From Sulfitobacter guttiformis (GTDB taxonomy: Bacteria > Pseudomonadota > Alphaproteobacteria > Rhodobacterales > Rhodobacteraceae): 64,000 bases of DNA. The notes below the pieces were generated by a model. The model ran no database searches. It was not told where the DNA came from and saw only the letters and a list, made by a program, of their open reading frames with translations. Each line of letters opens with the position of its first letter. Position 1 is the stretch's first letter. Positions 55,988 through 64,000 of this stretch are shown in pieces. The DNA lies in NCBI RefSeq assembly GCF_003610455.1, contig NZ_RAQK01000001.1, forward strand, positions 1,860,001-1,924,000, read 5' to 3'. The translations under genes and the position numbers were made by a program.

Positions 55988-56599
55988 ATGAAATTAAGAG
56001 GGGCCGTGATGGCCGCTGCGCTTATGGTGCAGGGGGTGGCCGGACAAGCGCAAGATCACGCAGCTTCTGCGCAGGCAGTGTTCACCTTTGCAGGACAAAG
56101 CGTATCAATTTCCCCGCGTGCCGCTGATGCGGCGAAATACGCAGGCAGGTTTGCGATGCTGGCACCGTCTTGTGATCCTTTTTGTATTGCCCCCAGCAAT
56201 GCTGCCGATGGCATCGAGACATTGGTCGAAGGGCAGGTTCTTGAATTTCTGGTGACTGCCGTCGCTGCGAATACAGGATTGCTGGTGGATGCGCGTATGC
56301 CGCAGGGCCGCGCACTGGGGTTTATCCCCGGTTCGGTCAGCATGCCGTTCGAGACGCTGGCCCCCGAAAACGAGTTTCGTGATGAGATCCTGAAAGCGCT
56401 TGGTGCGCGTGCCTTTCAGGATGTGTTTAACTTCGCCGACGCGCAGAACCTTGTCATATTTGATAGCGGCCCGACCCAAAATGATGCAGGCGTGCTGATC
56501 GCCCATCTTCTTGAGGCAGGCTACCCCCCCGATAAAATCCGGTATTACCGTGGTGGCATGCAGGTGTGGTCCGTTGTCGGTCTGACAGTTCAGGAATAA
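55988..56599 (+). CDS. Exported rhodanese-like protein lacking the catalytic cysteine
   Basis: A 203-residue protein with a signal peptide (MKLRGAVMAAALMVQGVAGQA, cleaved near 21). The C-terminal part follows the rhodanese fold: LVDARMPQGRALGFIPGSVSMPFETL, then NLVIFDSGPTQNDAGVLIAHLLEAGY and YYRGGMQVW. The position where active rhodaneses have Cys reads FDSGPT, so sulfurtransferase activity is unlikely. The N-terminal region includes a short CDPFC pair (PSCDPFCIAP), which may bind metal or form a disulfide. The start follows GGGGAC; an ATG at 55883 would not expose the signal peptide. The next gene begins 5 bases after its stop. Confidence 0.85.
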   Translation: MKLRGAVMAAALMVQGVAGQAQDHAASAQAVFTFAGQSVSISPRAADAAKYAGRFAMLAPSCDPFCIAPSNAADGIETLVEGQVLEFLVTAVAANTGLLVDARMPQGRALGFIPGSVSMPFETLAPENEFRDEILKALGARAFQDVFNFADAQNLVIFDSGPTQNDAGVLIAHLLEAGYPPDKIRYYRGGMQVWSVVGLTVQE

Positions 56600-56604
56600 T
56601 AACT

Positions 56605-57660
56605 GTGAAAACCCGCAAACCAAAAATTTCGTTTAATGCTACGCCAAATGTGCCAGCGCCCGATGCACAGGATTATGCGGCGGCTGCTACGCAGACATAT
56701 TCCGCAGCTGGCGATACTTGGCCAGCGCCTGCCTACCCTTCTGCTTCGTCAACATCCGGTCTAGGCGCCTACGGGCAGCCACCCCATAGCGAAAAAGGGT
56801 TTTTCGTGCGTAACAGGCGACTTGGTGGAATGGCAGCGATGGTCGGTTTGACACTTGTTCTGGGATTTGGGGCGGTGTTTTGGACGCCCTTCGGTGACGA
56901 AGAGGCCGGTCGGCAAATGGCGGAAAGCACCGCTTTTGAAGCCAGCGCAGATGCCGACGATACCGCAACACGTGCAATTGCCGTTGACTTGACCAATGTG
57001 AGTGCGGCAGTCGCGCAGCCTTCTGAAGCTAGGGGAGCGGCGTCTGGTCTGACGGCGGCTGTATTGGCCAGTTTGACAGCTAATGGTACGACGTCCGCGC
57101 AGCAGAGTGGCAGCACAAGAGAACCCGGCAATGACGCGCTGGAAGTTCTAAGTCGGAACAAAATACGCCTGTTACATGAGGCGGTTCTGGCTGGTCAGTA
57201 TGACATCGAAACCTATCAACAAAACGGAGTAACGAGAGTCAGGCTGCGCGCTGGCGATACATCACTCGCCAATCCCTATGCCACTGTGTCCCTGAAAAAG
57301 ACGATGCGGGCGGGCGAGGCCGAGTTCGCAAATTCACTGATGACCCCCGAAGGGGATATCGACGTGGATACGATGATGTTCAACTTGGTCCAGACGTCGC
57401 TTTATGCCGAGCAAACCGCACGGGCAACACAAGCGGCGAACGGCATGTCGCGTAAGATTTTTGCAGCCTCGTCCGCGCGCACTGACACGCTGAACAATAG
57501 ACGCTTTTATAGTGTTCAGGCGGGTGACAGCCTTGCCTACATCTCTTTGCAATTCTTTGGAGACCCCGCCGCCTATGTGCGTATCCTCGCGGCCAACCAA
57601 AGTACTCTACAATCGCCCGACATGATCCAGATAGGCCAGCGGCTCCTCATACCCGGCTGA
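56605..57660 (+). CDS. LysM-domain membrane-anchored protein
   Basis: A 351-residue protein starting at GTG (VKTRKPKISFNATPN), with AGGAATAA upstream and only 5 bases from the previous stop; an ATG at 56566 lies inside the previous gene. One membrane segment follows a basic stretch (about 72-92, GGMAAMVGLTLVLGFGAVFW). The C-terminal 50 residues are a LysM domain (RFYSVQAGDSLAYISLQFFGDPAAYVRILAANQ ending IGQRLLIPG). The middle is Ala/Thr-rich. The layout suggests a cytoplasmic N-terminus, one membrane pass and peptidoglycan binding. It is cotranscribed with the rhodanese-like gene and has a terminator behind it. Confidence 0.87.
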   Translation: MKTRKPKISFNATPNVPAPDAQDYAAAATQTYSAAGDTWPAPAYPSASSTSGLGAYGQPPHSEKGFFVRNRRLGGMAAMVGLTLVLGFGAVFWTPFGDEEAGRQMAESTAFEASADADDTATRAIAVDLTNVSAAVAQPSEARGAASGLTAAVLASLTANGTTSAQQSGSTREPGNDALEVLSRNKIRLLHEAVLAGQYDIETYQQNGVTRVRLRAGDTSLANPYATVSLKKTMRAGEAEFANSLMTPEGDIDVDTMMFNLVQTSLYAEQTARATQAANGMSRKIFAASSARTDTLNNRRFYSVQAGDSLAYISLQFFGDPAAYVRILAANQSTLQSPDMIQIGQRLLIPG

Positions 57661-57703
57661 AAGAAAAATGAACAAGATGTCTCAGTGACATTCGGGCGAG
57701 CGG

Positions 57704-57739
57704 CGGGCTGGACAGCAATGTCCGGCCCGACTGTTTTTT
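57704..57739 (+). terminator. Intrinsic terminator after the LysM gene
   Basis: CGGGCTGGACA (57704-57714) pairs with TGTCCGGCCCG (57719-57729) with one G-T pair and a GCAA tetraloop, followed by TTTTTT at 57734-57739. It separates the rhodanese/LysM pair from puuE. Confidence 0.88.
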
Positions 57740-57815
57740 GTAGCTCCGTTTTTGCAAATTGCGGGGCAGCGGTGTTTTGTGCAAGGTGACGGCGCACCGC
57801 GTGAAAGGACATCCC

Positions 57816-59228
57816 ATGACCCGCTATCCCAGAGACTTTGCAGGCTATGGTGCAACTCCGCCTGATCCACAGTGGCCGAACGGAGCACGAATTGCAGTGC
57901 AATTTGTCCTTAATTACGAGGAGGGCGGAGAGAATAACATTCTGCACGGCGATGACGCATCAGAGGCGTTTTTGTCCGAGATTGTTGGCGCTACGCCTTG
58001 GCCCGGCCAACGCCATTGGAACATGGAAAGCATCTATGACTATGGCGCACGCGCTGGTTTCTGGCGTTTGCACCGTCTGTTCACAGATGCCCGTGTGCCT
58101 GTCACGGTTTACGGTGTGGCCAGCGCGCTGGCCCGTGCGCCCGAGCAGGTCGAGGCGATGCAAGACGCAGGTTGGGAGATTGCCAGCCATGGATTGAAAT
58201 GGATCGATTACCGCGATCATAGCGAAGCCGCCGAGACCGCCGATATTGCCGAAGCGATCCGCCTGCACACAGAGGTCACAGGTGCAGCACCGAAGGGTTG
58301 GTATTGTGGCCGGACCAGTGCCAATACCGTGCGTCTGGCCGCACTTTCAGGTGCGTTTAATTACATTTCAGATACTTATGACGATGATCTGCCTTATTGG
58401 ACTGACTGTGCCGGCACTGACCAATTGATTATTCCCTACACGCTTGATTGTAACGATATGCGCTTTGCCACCCCTCAAGGCTTCAACAGTGGTGACCAGT
58501 TTTATACTTACCTTTGCGATACTTTCGACGCGCTTTATGCGGAAGGAATTACAGGGCAGGCCAAGATGATGTCGGTGGGCCTTCATTGTCGGCTGATTGG
58601 CCGTCCGGGCCGTGTACAGGCCCTCGCGCGGTTCCTTGATTACATCAAGGGGTTCGAGGGGGTTTGGACCCCGCGCCGGATCGAAATTGCGGACCATTGG
58701 CGCCGCGTACATCCGCCCCGGCCGCGCCTGCGTCCCAGTCAGATGGAACTTGCAGAATTCGTTGATCGGTTTGGCGGAGTGTTCGAACACTCTGCTTGGA
58801 TCGCAGAGCGTGCCTTTGACTTGGAGCTGGGCCCTGCACATGACAGTGCTGCAGGTCTCCATAATGCGCTGGCGCGCATGTTCCGCTCTGCCAGCCGGTC
58901 CGAGCGCCTCGGCGTTTTGGGCGCGCACCCGGATCTTGCCGGAAAGCTGGCCGCTGCAAAAAGCCTGACGGCAGAAAGCACGGAGGAACAGGCCAGCGCT
59001 GGTCTGGATGCGCTCACCGAAGGGGAGCGGGCGCAGTTTACCGAGTTGAACAGCACCTATGTAGCGAAACACGGTTTCCCCTTCATCATCGCGGTAAAGG
59101 ATCATGACAAGGCCGGCATCCTGCGCGCCTTCCAGACCCGCATCGCCAACGACACAGCAACCGAATTCACCATCGCCTGCAAACAGGTTGAGCGCATTGC
59201 GCGCATTAGATTGGACCAATTACTATGA
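57816..59228 (+). CDS. puuE: Fusion of allantoinase PuuE and OHCU decarboxylase UraD
   Basis: A 470-residue fusion. Residues about 1-305 are a polysaccharide-deacetylase-like allantoinase (RYPRDFAGYG, HGLKWIDYRDHS, CGRTSANTVRL, YDDDLPYW), which opens allantoin to allantoate. Residues about 312-470 are OHCU decarboxylase, with LGAHPDLAGKLA and its conserved His, then STYVAKHGFPFIIAVKDHDK. This domain makes S-allantoin. Joining the two puts consecutive urate steps in one protein. The start at 57816 follows GAAAGGA; an ATG at 57759 is not supported. It overlaps allE by four bases. Confidence 0.93.
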   Translation: MTRYPRDFAGYGATPPDPQWPNGARIAVQFVLNYEEGGENNILHGDDASEAFLSEIVGATPWPGQRHWNMESIYDYGARAGFWRLHRLFTDARVPVTVYGVASALARAPEQVEAMQDAGWEIASHGLKWIDYRDHSEAAETADIAEAIRLHTEVTGAAPKGWYCGRTSANTVRLAALSGAFNYISDTYDDDLPYWTDCAGTDQLIIPYTLDCNDMRFATPQGFNSGDQFYTYLCDTFDALYAEGITGQAKMMSVGLHCRLIGRPGRVQALARFLDYIKGFEGVWTPRRIEIADHWRRVHPPRPRLRPSQMELAEFVDRFGGVFEHSAWIAERAFDLELGPAHDSAAGLHNALARMFRSASRSERLGVLGAHPDLAGKLAAAKSLTAESTEEQASAGLDALTEGERAQFTELNSTYVAKHGFPFIIAVKDHDKAGILRAFQTRIANDTATEFTIACKQVERIARIRLDQLL

Positions 59229-60034
59229 TTTATGCCTTCCCCCCCGGTGGCCTGCCGGACCAGAGCGTTTCACCTGAAGGCACGGCAGTGTTCACGCCCG
59301 CTTATGCCGTCCTGCCCGCCGTAACCCAGCGCGATATCGTGACCAGCTACCTACCGGGGTGGACAGGCATGCGCATGTGGGTGCTCGCGCGCCCGATGTC
59401 GGGTTTTGCCGAAACCTTTAGCCAATACGCGGTCGAACTGGCTCCTGCAGGAGGCTCCGATGCGCCCGAAGTGGATGAAGATGCACAATCGGTGATTTTT
59501 GTGGCCGGCGGCAGGATAACTCTTAATATTGACGGCGCGCGCCATGTACTGGACGCGGGTGGCTACGCCTATATTCCGCCCGATACCTTGTGGACGGTCT
59601 GGAATGACGCGGACGCGGTGGCGCAATTCCACTGGATCCGCAAACGCTATGTCGGGGCCGAAGGTGTGGCTATGCCCGACGCTTTCGTGACCTCGGATCA
59701 GGCGGTAGCGCCCGTTGAAATGCCGGATTGTAACGGCGTTTGGGCCACCACTCGGTTTGTTGAGCCCGATGATTTGCGCCATGATATGCATGTCAATATC
59801 GTGACCTTCCAGCCTGGTGGCGTAATCCCCTTCGCTGAAACCCATGTAATGGAGCATGGTCTTTATGTGCTCCAAGGCAGCGCCGATTATCTTCTGAACA
59901 AAGATTGGGTGCCGGTCGGGCCCGGTGATTTTATGTGGTTGCGCGCTTTTTGCCCGCAGGCCTGTACCGCCACAGGAGACCAGCCATTTCGCTATCTTCT
60001 GTATAAGGATGTAAACCGTCACATGCCGTTATGA
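59225..60034 (+). CDS. allE: (S)-ureidoglycine aminohydrolase
   Basis: A 269-residue bicupin protein. Two cupin repeats are seen: VIFVAGGRITLNIDGARHVLDAGGYAYIPPDT in the first and FQPGGVIPFAETHVMEHGLYVLQGSADYLLNKDWVPVGPGDFMWLRAF in the second, the latter with the Mn-binding Glu and His residues. It deaminates ureidoglycine to ureidoglycolate and ammonia. It overlaps puuE-uraD and allA by four bases on each side, so the three are tightly coupled. The enzyme that makes ureidoglycine (AllC) is not in the window. Confidence 0.92.
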   Translation: MIYAFPPGGLPDQSVSPEGTAVFTPAYAVLPAVTQRDIVTSYLPGWTGMRMWVLARPMSGFAETFSQYAVELAPAGGSDAPEVDEDAQSVIFVAGGRITLNIDGARHVLDAGGYAYIPPDTLWTVWNDADAVAQFHWIRKRYVGAEGVAMPDAFVTSDQAVAPVEMPDCNGVWATTRFVEPDDLRHDMHVNIVTFQPGGVIPFAETHVMEHGLYVLQGSADYLLNKDWVPVGPGDFMWLRAFCPQACTATGDQPFRYLLYKDVNRHMPL

Positions 60035-60519
60035 GCAATGAGCTGCGCGCAGAGCCGCTGACCGCGCAGGCGTTTGCCCCGTTTGGTGACGTGCTGGAGG
60101 TAGCGGGGGAGCCTGATAAAATTATTAACGCCGGCTTATGTGGTCGGTATCATGACCGCGCCTTACTCGATTTCGGACCGAACGGGCGCGCGGGCCTGAG
60201 CCTGTTCAACGCCCAGCCGCGCAGCCTGCCCTACAGGTTTGATCTGCTGGAGCGGCATCCAGAGGGCAGTCAGGCGTTTATCCCGATGACGCACCATCCG
60301 TTTTTGGTGATCGTGGCGCAGGACAACGATGGCATGCCAGGCACTCCCCGCGCCTTTATCACCGCGCCGCATCAAGGGGTGAATTTGCACCGTGGCACAT
60401 GGCACGGTGTGCTCACGCCACTTTTTTCACCCGGGCTGTTTGCTGTGGTCGACAGAATAGGCACATCCGCAAACCTTCAAGAGGCAAGGCTTGATCTGCC
60501 ATTCATTGTCGTCCCATAA
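60031..60519 (+). CDS. allA: Ureidoglycolate lyase
   Basis: A 162-residue AllA. Typical blocks are LTAQAFAPFGDVLE, LERHPEGSQAFIPM, LVIVAQD and VNLHRGTWHGVLTPL, where the conserved histidine lies. It breaks ureidoglycolate to glyoxylate and urea, the last step of the pathway here. The ATG overlaps the allE stop by four bases. A 56-base gap separates it from the permease gene, which is likely in the same operon. Confidence 0.93.
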   Translation: MSNELRAEPLTAQAFAPFGDVLEVAGEPDKIINAGLCGRYHDRALLDFGPNGRAGLSLFNAQPRSLPYRFDLLERHPEGSQAFIPMTHHPFLVIVAQDNDGMPGTPRAFITAPHQGVNLHRGTWHGVLTPLFSPGLFAVVDRIGTSANLQEARLDLPFIVVP

Positions 60520-60575
60520 AGTTTGAGGACCGCCGTAAGAGTGGCCGAGACAAATAAACATCAGGGACGAAATTA

Positions 60576-61892
60576 ATGACAATTACACAGCATAATTATG
60601 CCGATCCGAATGAAATGCCGCCGCTGGCACAGGCGGTCCCTCTTGGGTTGCAGCACGTGCTGGCAATGTTTGCCTCCAACGTGACCCCCTCCATCATCGT
60701 AGCAGGCGCTGCGGGCCTCGCCTTTGGCGGGGCAGAGCAGGTTTATCTGATCCAGATGGCGATGCTATTTGCGGGCGTGGCGACCCTGTTCCAGACAGTC
60801 GGGTTCGGTCCGGTCGGTGCTCGATTGCCGATTATGCAAGGCACCAGCTTTGCCTTCGTCGGGGTCCTTGCGGGCATCGCCGCAACCCAAGGCCTCAGCG
60901 TGGCGCTCACGGCTTGCATCATCGGTGGTTTGGGCCACTTTTCTCTGGGGGCTGTGATCCAGCATTTGCGCTTTCTCTTTCCGCCTTTGGTGACGGGCCT
61001 CGTGATACTCGCGATTGGCCTTTACCTCATCCCTGTTGCGATCCAATACGCTGCGGGCGGCGCTGCAAAATTTCAGATGGAGGCGGAGAGTTTCGGCTCG
61101 CTCAAGCACTGGAGCGTTGCGCTGACAGTGGTGATTGTTTCTCTCGTGCTAAAGTTTTTTACAAAAGGCACGCTGAGCAATTCTGCCATCCTTATCGGAT
61201 TGATCATCGGCTATCTTCTGGCATTAGCATTCGGGATGGTGAATTTTGGCGCGGTCGGCACAGCGAGCTGGTTCACCAGCATTTCAGCTTTACCCTACGG
61301 TTTCGAATTCAGCCTTGGTGCGGTGATCGCGGTCACGTTGGTGTCGATTGTTTCCGCAATAGAAACAGTTGGTGACGTCTCGGCCACCACAAAAGCGGGG
61401 GCAGGCCGTCAGGCCACCGACCGTGAAATAGCCGGAGCGACATACGCCGACGGGCTGGGAACCGCCGTTGCAGGTGTGTTTGGTGGTTTGCCCAACACCT
61501 CCTTCAGCCAGAATGTCGGCATTGTTGGAATGACCGGCATTATGAGCCGCCATGTCGTGACTATTGGAGGCATCATCCTCATCCTCTGCGGTCTGGTCCC
61601 GAAAATTGGCGCTGTTATTGCCTCAATGCCTCTACCTGTTCTGGGCGGCGGTGTGATCGTGATGTTCGGCATGGTCGCTGCAGCGGGCCTCAACATGCTG
61701 TCGGAGATTAATATGAACCGGCGTAATATGGTGATTATTGCGGTTTCTCTTGCTGCAGGGCTTGGCCTTAATCTGGTCCCAGAAGCGGTGCAATATCTCC
61801 CCGGCGTGGTAAAAATTATGGCAACCTCCGCTGTGGCTCCTACCGCATTTGTCGCCATTTTGCTCAATGTCGTACTGCCCGAGGATGTCTAA
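60576..61892 (+). CDS. NCS2-family urate/xanthine permease
   Basis: A 438-residue NCS2 transporter with 12 to 14 hydrophobic helices. Signature parts are IMQGTSFAFVGVL in helix 3, the conserved Glu region IVSAIETVGDVSATTKAG, and PNTSFSQNVGIVGMTG, the NCS2 QN motif. The family takes up xanthine, urate or uracil with H+ or Na+. The surrounding genes point to urate (UacT or PucJ/PucK type), though xanthine cannot be excluded. A G+C hairpin follows the stop. Confidence 0.92.
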   Translation: MTITQHNYADPNEMPPLAQAVPLGLQHVLAMFASNVTPSIIVAGAAGLAFGGAEQVYLIQMAMLFAGVATLFQTVGFGPVGARLPIMQGTSFAFVGVLAGIAATQGLSVALTACIIGGLGHFSLGAVIQHLRFLFPPLVTGLVILAIGLYLIPVAIQYAAGGAAKFQMEAESFGSLKHWSVALTVVIVSLVLKFFTKGTLSNSAILIGLIIGYLLALAFGMVNFGAVGTASWFTSISALPYGFEFSLGAVIAVTLVSIVSAIETVGDVSATTKAGAGRQATDREIAGATYADGLGTAVAGVFGGLPNTSFSQNVGIVGMTGIMSRHVVTIGGIILILCGLVPKIGAVIASMPLPVLGGGVIVMFGMVAAAGLNMLSEINMNRRNMVIIAVSLAAGLGLNLVPEAVQYLPGVVKIMATSAVAPTAFVAILLNVVLPEDV

Positions 61893-61896
61893 TCCC

Positions 61897-61934
61897 GCCA
61901 GCGCGGCTTGCACACATACTCCCGCCGCGCTGGC
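61897..61934 (+). terminator. Hairpin after the permease gene (possible weak terminator)
   Basis: GCCAGCGCGGC (61897-61907) pairs perfectly with GCCGCGCTGGC (61924-61934), with a 16-base loop. It is followed by CCTTCTTCATTTTTC, a poor T-tract, so it may slow transcription or protect the 3' end more than it terminates ahead of puuD. Confidence 0.5.
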
Positions 61935-62006
61935 CCTTCTTCATTTTTCAAATTAAACTAAGTTCTGCGCTCCCTTCGCGCACCACCATTTGCTTTCGGA
62001 GAATGC

Positions 62007-63230
62007 ATGTACGATCTCGCTGCCCTGTCCTCATGGATCGAATTTGCTGTCCGCTGGCTCCACGTCATCACCGCCATCGCATGGATTGGCAGCTCGTTCT
62101 ATTTTATCGCCCTTGATTTGGGCCTTCACCGCAACCGCAATCTTGCCTCCGGTGCGGACGGCGAAGAATGGCAGGTTCATGGCGGTGGGTTCTATCACGT
62201 ACAAAAATACCTCGTTGCACCTGCGCAAATGCCCGATGATCTGATCTGGTTCAAATGGGAAAGCTATGCCACATGGCTGTCGGGTTTTGCCTTGCTGGTC
62301 CTCGTGTATTATCTGGGTTCCGAATTTTACCTGATTGATCCTGCGGTTCGGGAGCTGTCTACACTTCAGGCTATTTCGATCTCGCTGGCTTCATTGGCGT
62401 TTGGCTGGATCGCCTATGATCAAATCTGCAAAAGCCGGTTTGGGGACAACAACACGCGGCTGATGATATTGCTCTATCTGATTCTCGTTGCGATGGCGTA
62501 CTTCTATACATCCGTCTTCTCAGGCCGCGCTGCCCTTTTGCATCTCGGTGCCTTCACAGCCACGATTATGAGTGCAAATGTATTCTTCACGATCATGCCA
62601 AATCAACGAATTGTGGTGGCCGACCTCAAGGCGGGGCGCACGCCAGATGCCAAATACGGCAAGATCGCCAAGCAGCGCAGTACACACAATAATTATCTTA
62701 CACTGCCGGTGATCTTTCTGATGCTTAGCAACCATTACCCGTTAGCTTTTGCCTCCGAGATGAACTGGCTTATCGCGGCGCTTGTGTTTCTGATGGGCGT
62801 TACAATCCGCCACTATTTTAACAGCTTGCATGCGCGCAAAGGCTCCAAACACTGGACTTGGCTCGCGACATCACTGCTGTTTGTTACCATCATCTGGCTC
62901 TCCACTGCTCCGATGTTCAAAGCGCAGGAACCGGAACAAGCGGTGGGTGCGGCCGTCCGTTTTGCACAGGCCGAAGGGTTTGCGCAGGTGTCTGATATTG
63001 TAATGGGCCGCTGCTCGATGTGTCACGCCACTGATCCTGCGTGGGAAGGTATGCATTTTGCACCCAAGGGGGTGCGCCTCGAGACAGAGCATCAGATCGC
63101 AAATGCGGCGAAGCAGATTTATCTGCAAGCAGGACTTACTGACGCGATGCCACCCGCCAATCTAAGCTACATGCAGCCCGAAGAGCGGGCGCAGATTGTA
63201 GCATGGTACCGCGCTGCCACTGGCGGCTGA
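62007..63230 (+). CDS. puuD: Urate hydroxylase PuuD with C-terminal cytochrome c domain
   Basis: A 407-residue PuuD. Eight or so membrane helices fill residues about 10-310 (WLHVITAIAWIGSSFYFIALD at the start). A c-type cytochrome domain of about 85 residues ends the protein, with heme motif CSMCH near 335-340 and a likely Met ligand later (DAMPPANLSYM). It oxidises urate to 5-hydroxyisourate with electrons passed to the respiratory chain, an alternative to uricase or HpxO. It is the first step of the route finished by uraH, uraD, puuE, allE and allA in this window. Confidence 0.95.
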   Translation: MYDLAALSSWIEFAVRWLHVITAIAWIGSSFYFIALDLGLHRNRNLASGADGEEWQVHGGGFYHVQKYLVAPAQMPDDLIWFKWESYATWLSGFALLVLVYYLGSEFYLIDPAVRELSTLQAISISLASLAFGWIAYDQICKSRFGDNNTRLMILLYLILVAMAYFYTSVFSGRAALLHLGAFTATIMSANVFFTIMPNQRIVVADLKAGRTPDAKYGKIAKQRSTHNNYLTLPVIFLMLSNHYPLAFASEMNWLIAALVFLMGVTIRHYFNSLHARKGSKHWTWLATSLLFVTIIWLSTAPMFKAQEPEQAVGAAVRFAQAEGFAQVSDIVMGRCSMCHATDPAWEGMHFAPKGVRLETEHQIANAAKQIYLQAGLTDAMPPANLSYMQPEERAQIVAWYRAATGG

Positions 63231-63304
63231 CCCCTCAAATTAGCGGTGGATAACGCGGCACTGCGGGTTTCAGAATCGCACTGCCCTATGCTAGGTCTTG
63301 CGGC

Positions 63305-64000
63305 ATGGCCCAACCAAACCCCAATATAAGCGCATCCCAGCCGGTTATCCGTCAACTCGACGAGATGGCGATCAACCGTATCGCTGCCGGTGAGGTGGTC
63401 GAACGACCGGCATCTGCAGTCAAGGAACTGGTAGAAAATGCTGTCGATGCAGGGGCCACCCGCATCACGGTTGAGTATGCCGATGGGGGCAAGACACTGA
63501 TCCGCGTGACCGATGACGGGTGCGGCATTGCGGGGACTGATCTGCCGCTTGCCCTGTCGCGTCACGCCACGTCCAAGATTGACGGGACCGATTTGCTCAA
63601 TATCCATTCGTTTGGCTTTCGCGGCGAGGCGCTACCCTCGCTGGGTGCCGTTGGGCGCCTTACGATCATCAGCCGGGCCGCCGGTTATGACGGGGCGGAG
63701 ATCAGCGTGATCGGCGGCAAGCAAATGGCCGTAAAGCCGGCAGGGCTGAGCGCGGGCACCGTCGTGACATTGCGTGATCTGTTTTATGCCACGCCCGCCC
63801 GCCTCAAATTCCTCCGCACGGACCGCGCAGAAGCGCAGGCAATCGGCGATGTCATAAAACGTCTGGCGATGGCCGAGCCATTTGTGCGCTTTGTGCTGCG
63901 TGATGTGTCGGGCGATGGCCCAGGCTGTGAGGTATTCCGCGCCGAGGCCGAGCAGGGCGATCTGTTCGAGGCACTACATGGCCGTTTGCGTCAGGTGCTG
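63305..64000 (+). CDS. mutL: DNA mismatch repair protein MutL, N-terminal part (cut by window edge)
   Basis: The gene starts at 63305 ([19 protein letters not shown]) and runs off the right edge; 232 codons are visible. The GHKL ATPase motifs are all there: [13 protein letters not shown] (motif I), TDDGCGI (motif II), SRHATSKI and [14 protein letters not shown] (motif III). [15 protein letters not shown] is also typical. It couples mismatch recognition by MutS to downstream nicking. The C-terminal dimerisation part is outside the window. It is 74 bases after puuD and may have its own promoter. Confidence 0.95.
   Translation, partial: MAQPNPNISASQPVIRQLDEMAINRIAAGEVVERPASAVKELVENAVDAGATRITVEYADGGKTLIRVTDDGCGIAGTDLPLALSRHATSKIDGTDLLNIHSFGFRGEALPSLGAVGRLTIISRAAGYDGAEISVIGGKQMAVKPAGLSAGTVVTLRDLFYATPARLKFLRTDRAEAQAIGDVIKRLAMAEPFVRFVLRDVSGDGPGCEVFRAEAEQGDLFEALHGRLRQVL

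Noticed and set aside
1..64000. CRISPR arrays, tRNA and rRNA genes, prophage genes
   Set aside because: No regularly spaced repeats, tRNA signatures, rRNA segments or phage structural genes were seen anywhere in the window.

Overview
The window looks like chromosomal DNA of a marine alphaproteobacterium of the Roseobacter group (Rhodobacteraceae). I base this on protein character and gene order: rbfA-truB-rpsO-pnp, ftsK-lolA, an N-terminally extended RibA, DUF1674/SdhAF4, DUF3035, alphaproteobacterial CnoX and a two-domain ALDH16. No database search was possible, so no species is named. No rRNA, tRNA, CRISPR array or prophage was seen. Two genes are cut by the window edges: ribA (start of window, minus strand) and mutL (end of window, plus strand).

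Region by region. 1-5.4 kb: ribA, divergent from an orphan OmpR-type response regulator; a two-hairpin small-RNA-like element; xthA; a CnoX/YbbN co-chaperone; a Lon-substrate-binding-domain protein; Trm112; and a UbiH-type hydroxylase on the other strand. 5.4-13.9 kb: amidase, DapC-like aminotransferase, ftsK, lolA, a lytic-transglycosylase-like lipoprotein, an AEC carrier and hspQ. 14-18.4 kb: gamma-glutamyltransferase, an RsbV/RsbW-like partner-switch pair, thiolase and a free-methionine-sulfoxide reductase. 18.5-26.7 kb: an XRE-cupin regulator with a LysE exporter, then a tight operon of two FAD/GcvT-type methylamine dehydrogenases around a homocysteine S-methyltransferase. This operon is a plausible glycine-betaine to dimethylglycine to sarcosine to glycine route, and rarD follows. 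26.7-31.1 kb: NTF2-like protein, RluA-family pseudouridine synthase, aldehyde dehydrogenase, 1-Cys peroxiredoxin and L,D-transpeptidase.

31.1-41.3 kb is the minus-strand translation/RNA cluster rbfA, DUF2233, truB, DUF1643, an RTX-repeat protein, rpsO and pnp. Between rpsO and pnp lie about 3.6 kb of accessory DNA: a decayed GNAT gene, a decayed IS3-family element, an internally deleted IS1182-type element and one intact gene of unknown function. 41.4-51.9 kb is housekeeping DNA: dapB, a secreted small protein, SdhAF4-like, RsmB-family methyltransferase, heparinase II/III-like, purH, lspA, a DUF3035 lipoprotein and an active/inactive M16 peptidase pair.

51.9-63.2 kb is a nucleoside and purine salvage block. 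deoC with an ALDH16-type double aldehyde dehydrogenase would turn deoxyribose-5-phosphate into glyceraldehyde-3-phosphate plus acetate. uraH, a puuE-uraD fusion, allE, allA, a urate/xanthine permease and the cytochrome-linked urate hydroxylase puuD cover urate uptake and breakdown to glyoxylate and urea, except for the allantoate step, which is not in the window. A rhodanese-like protein without its catalytic cysteine and a LysM protein sit inside this block.
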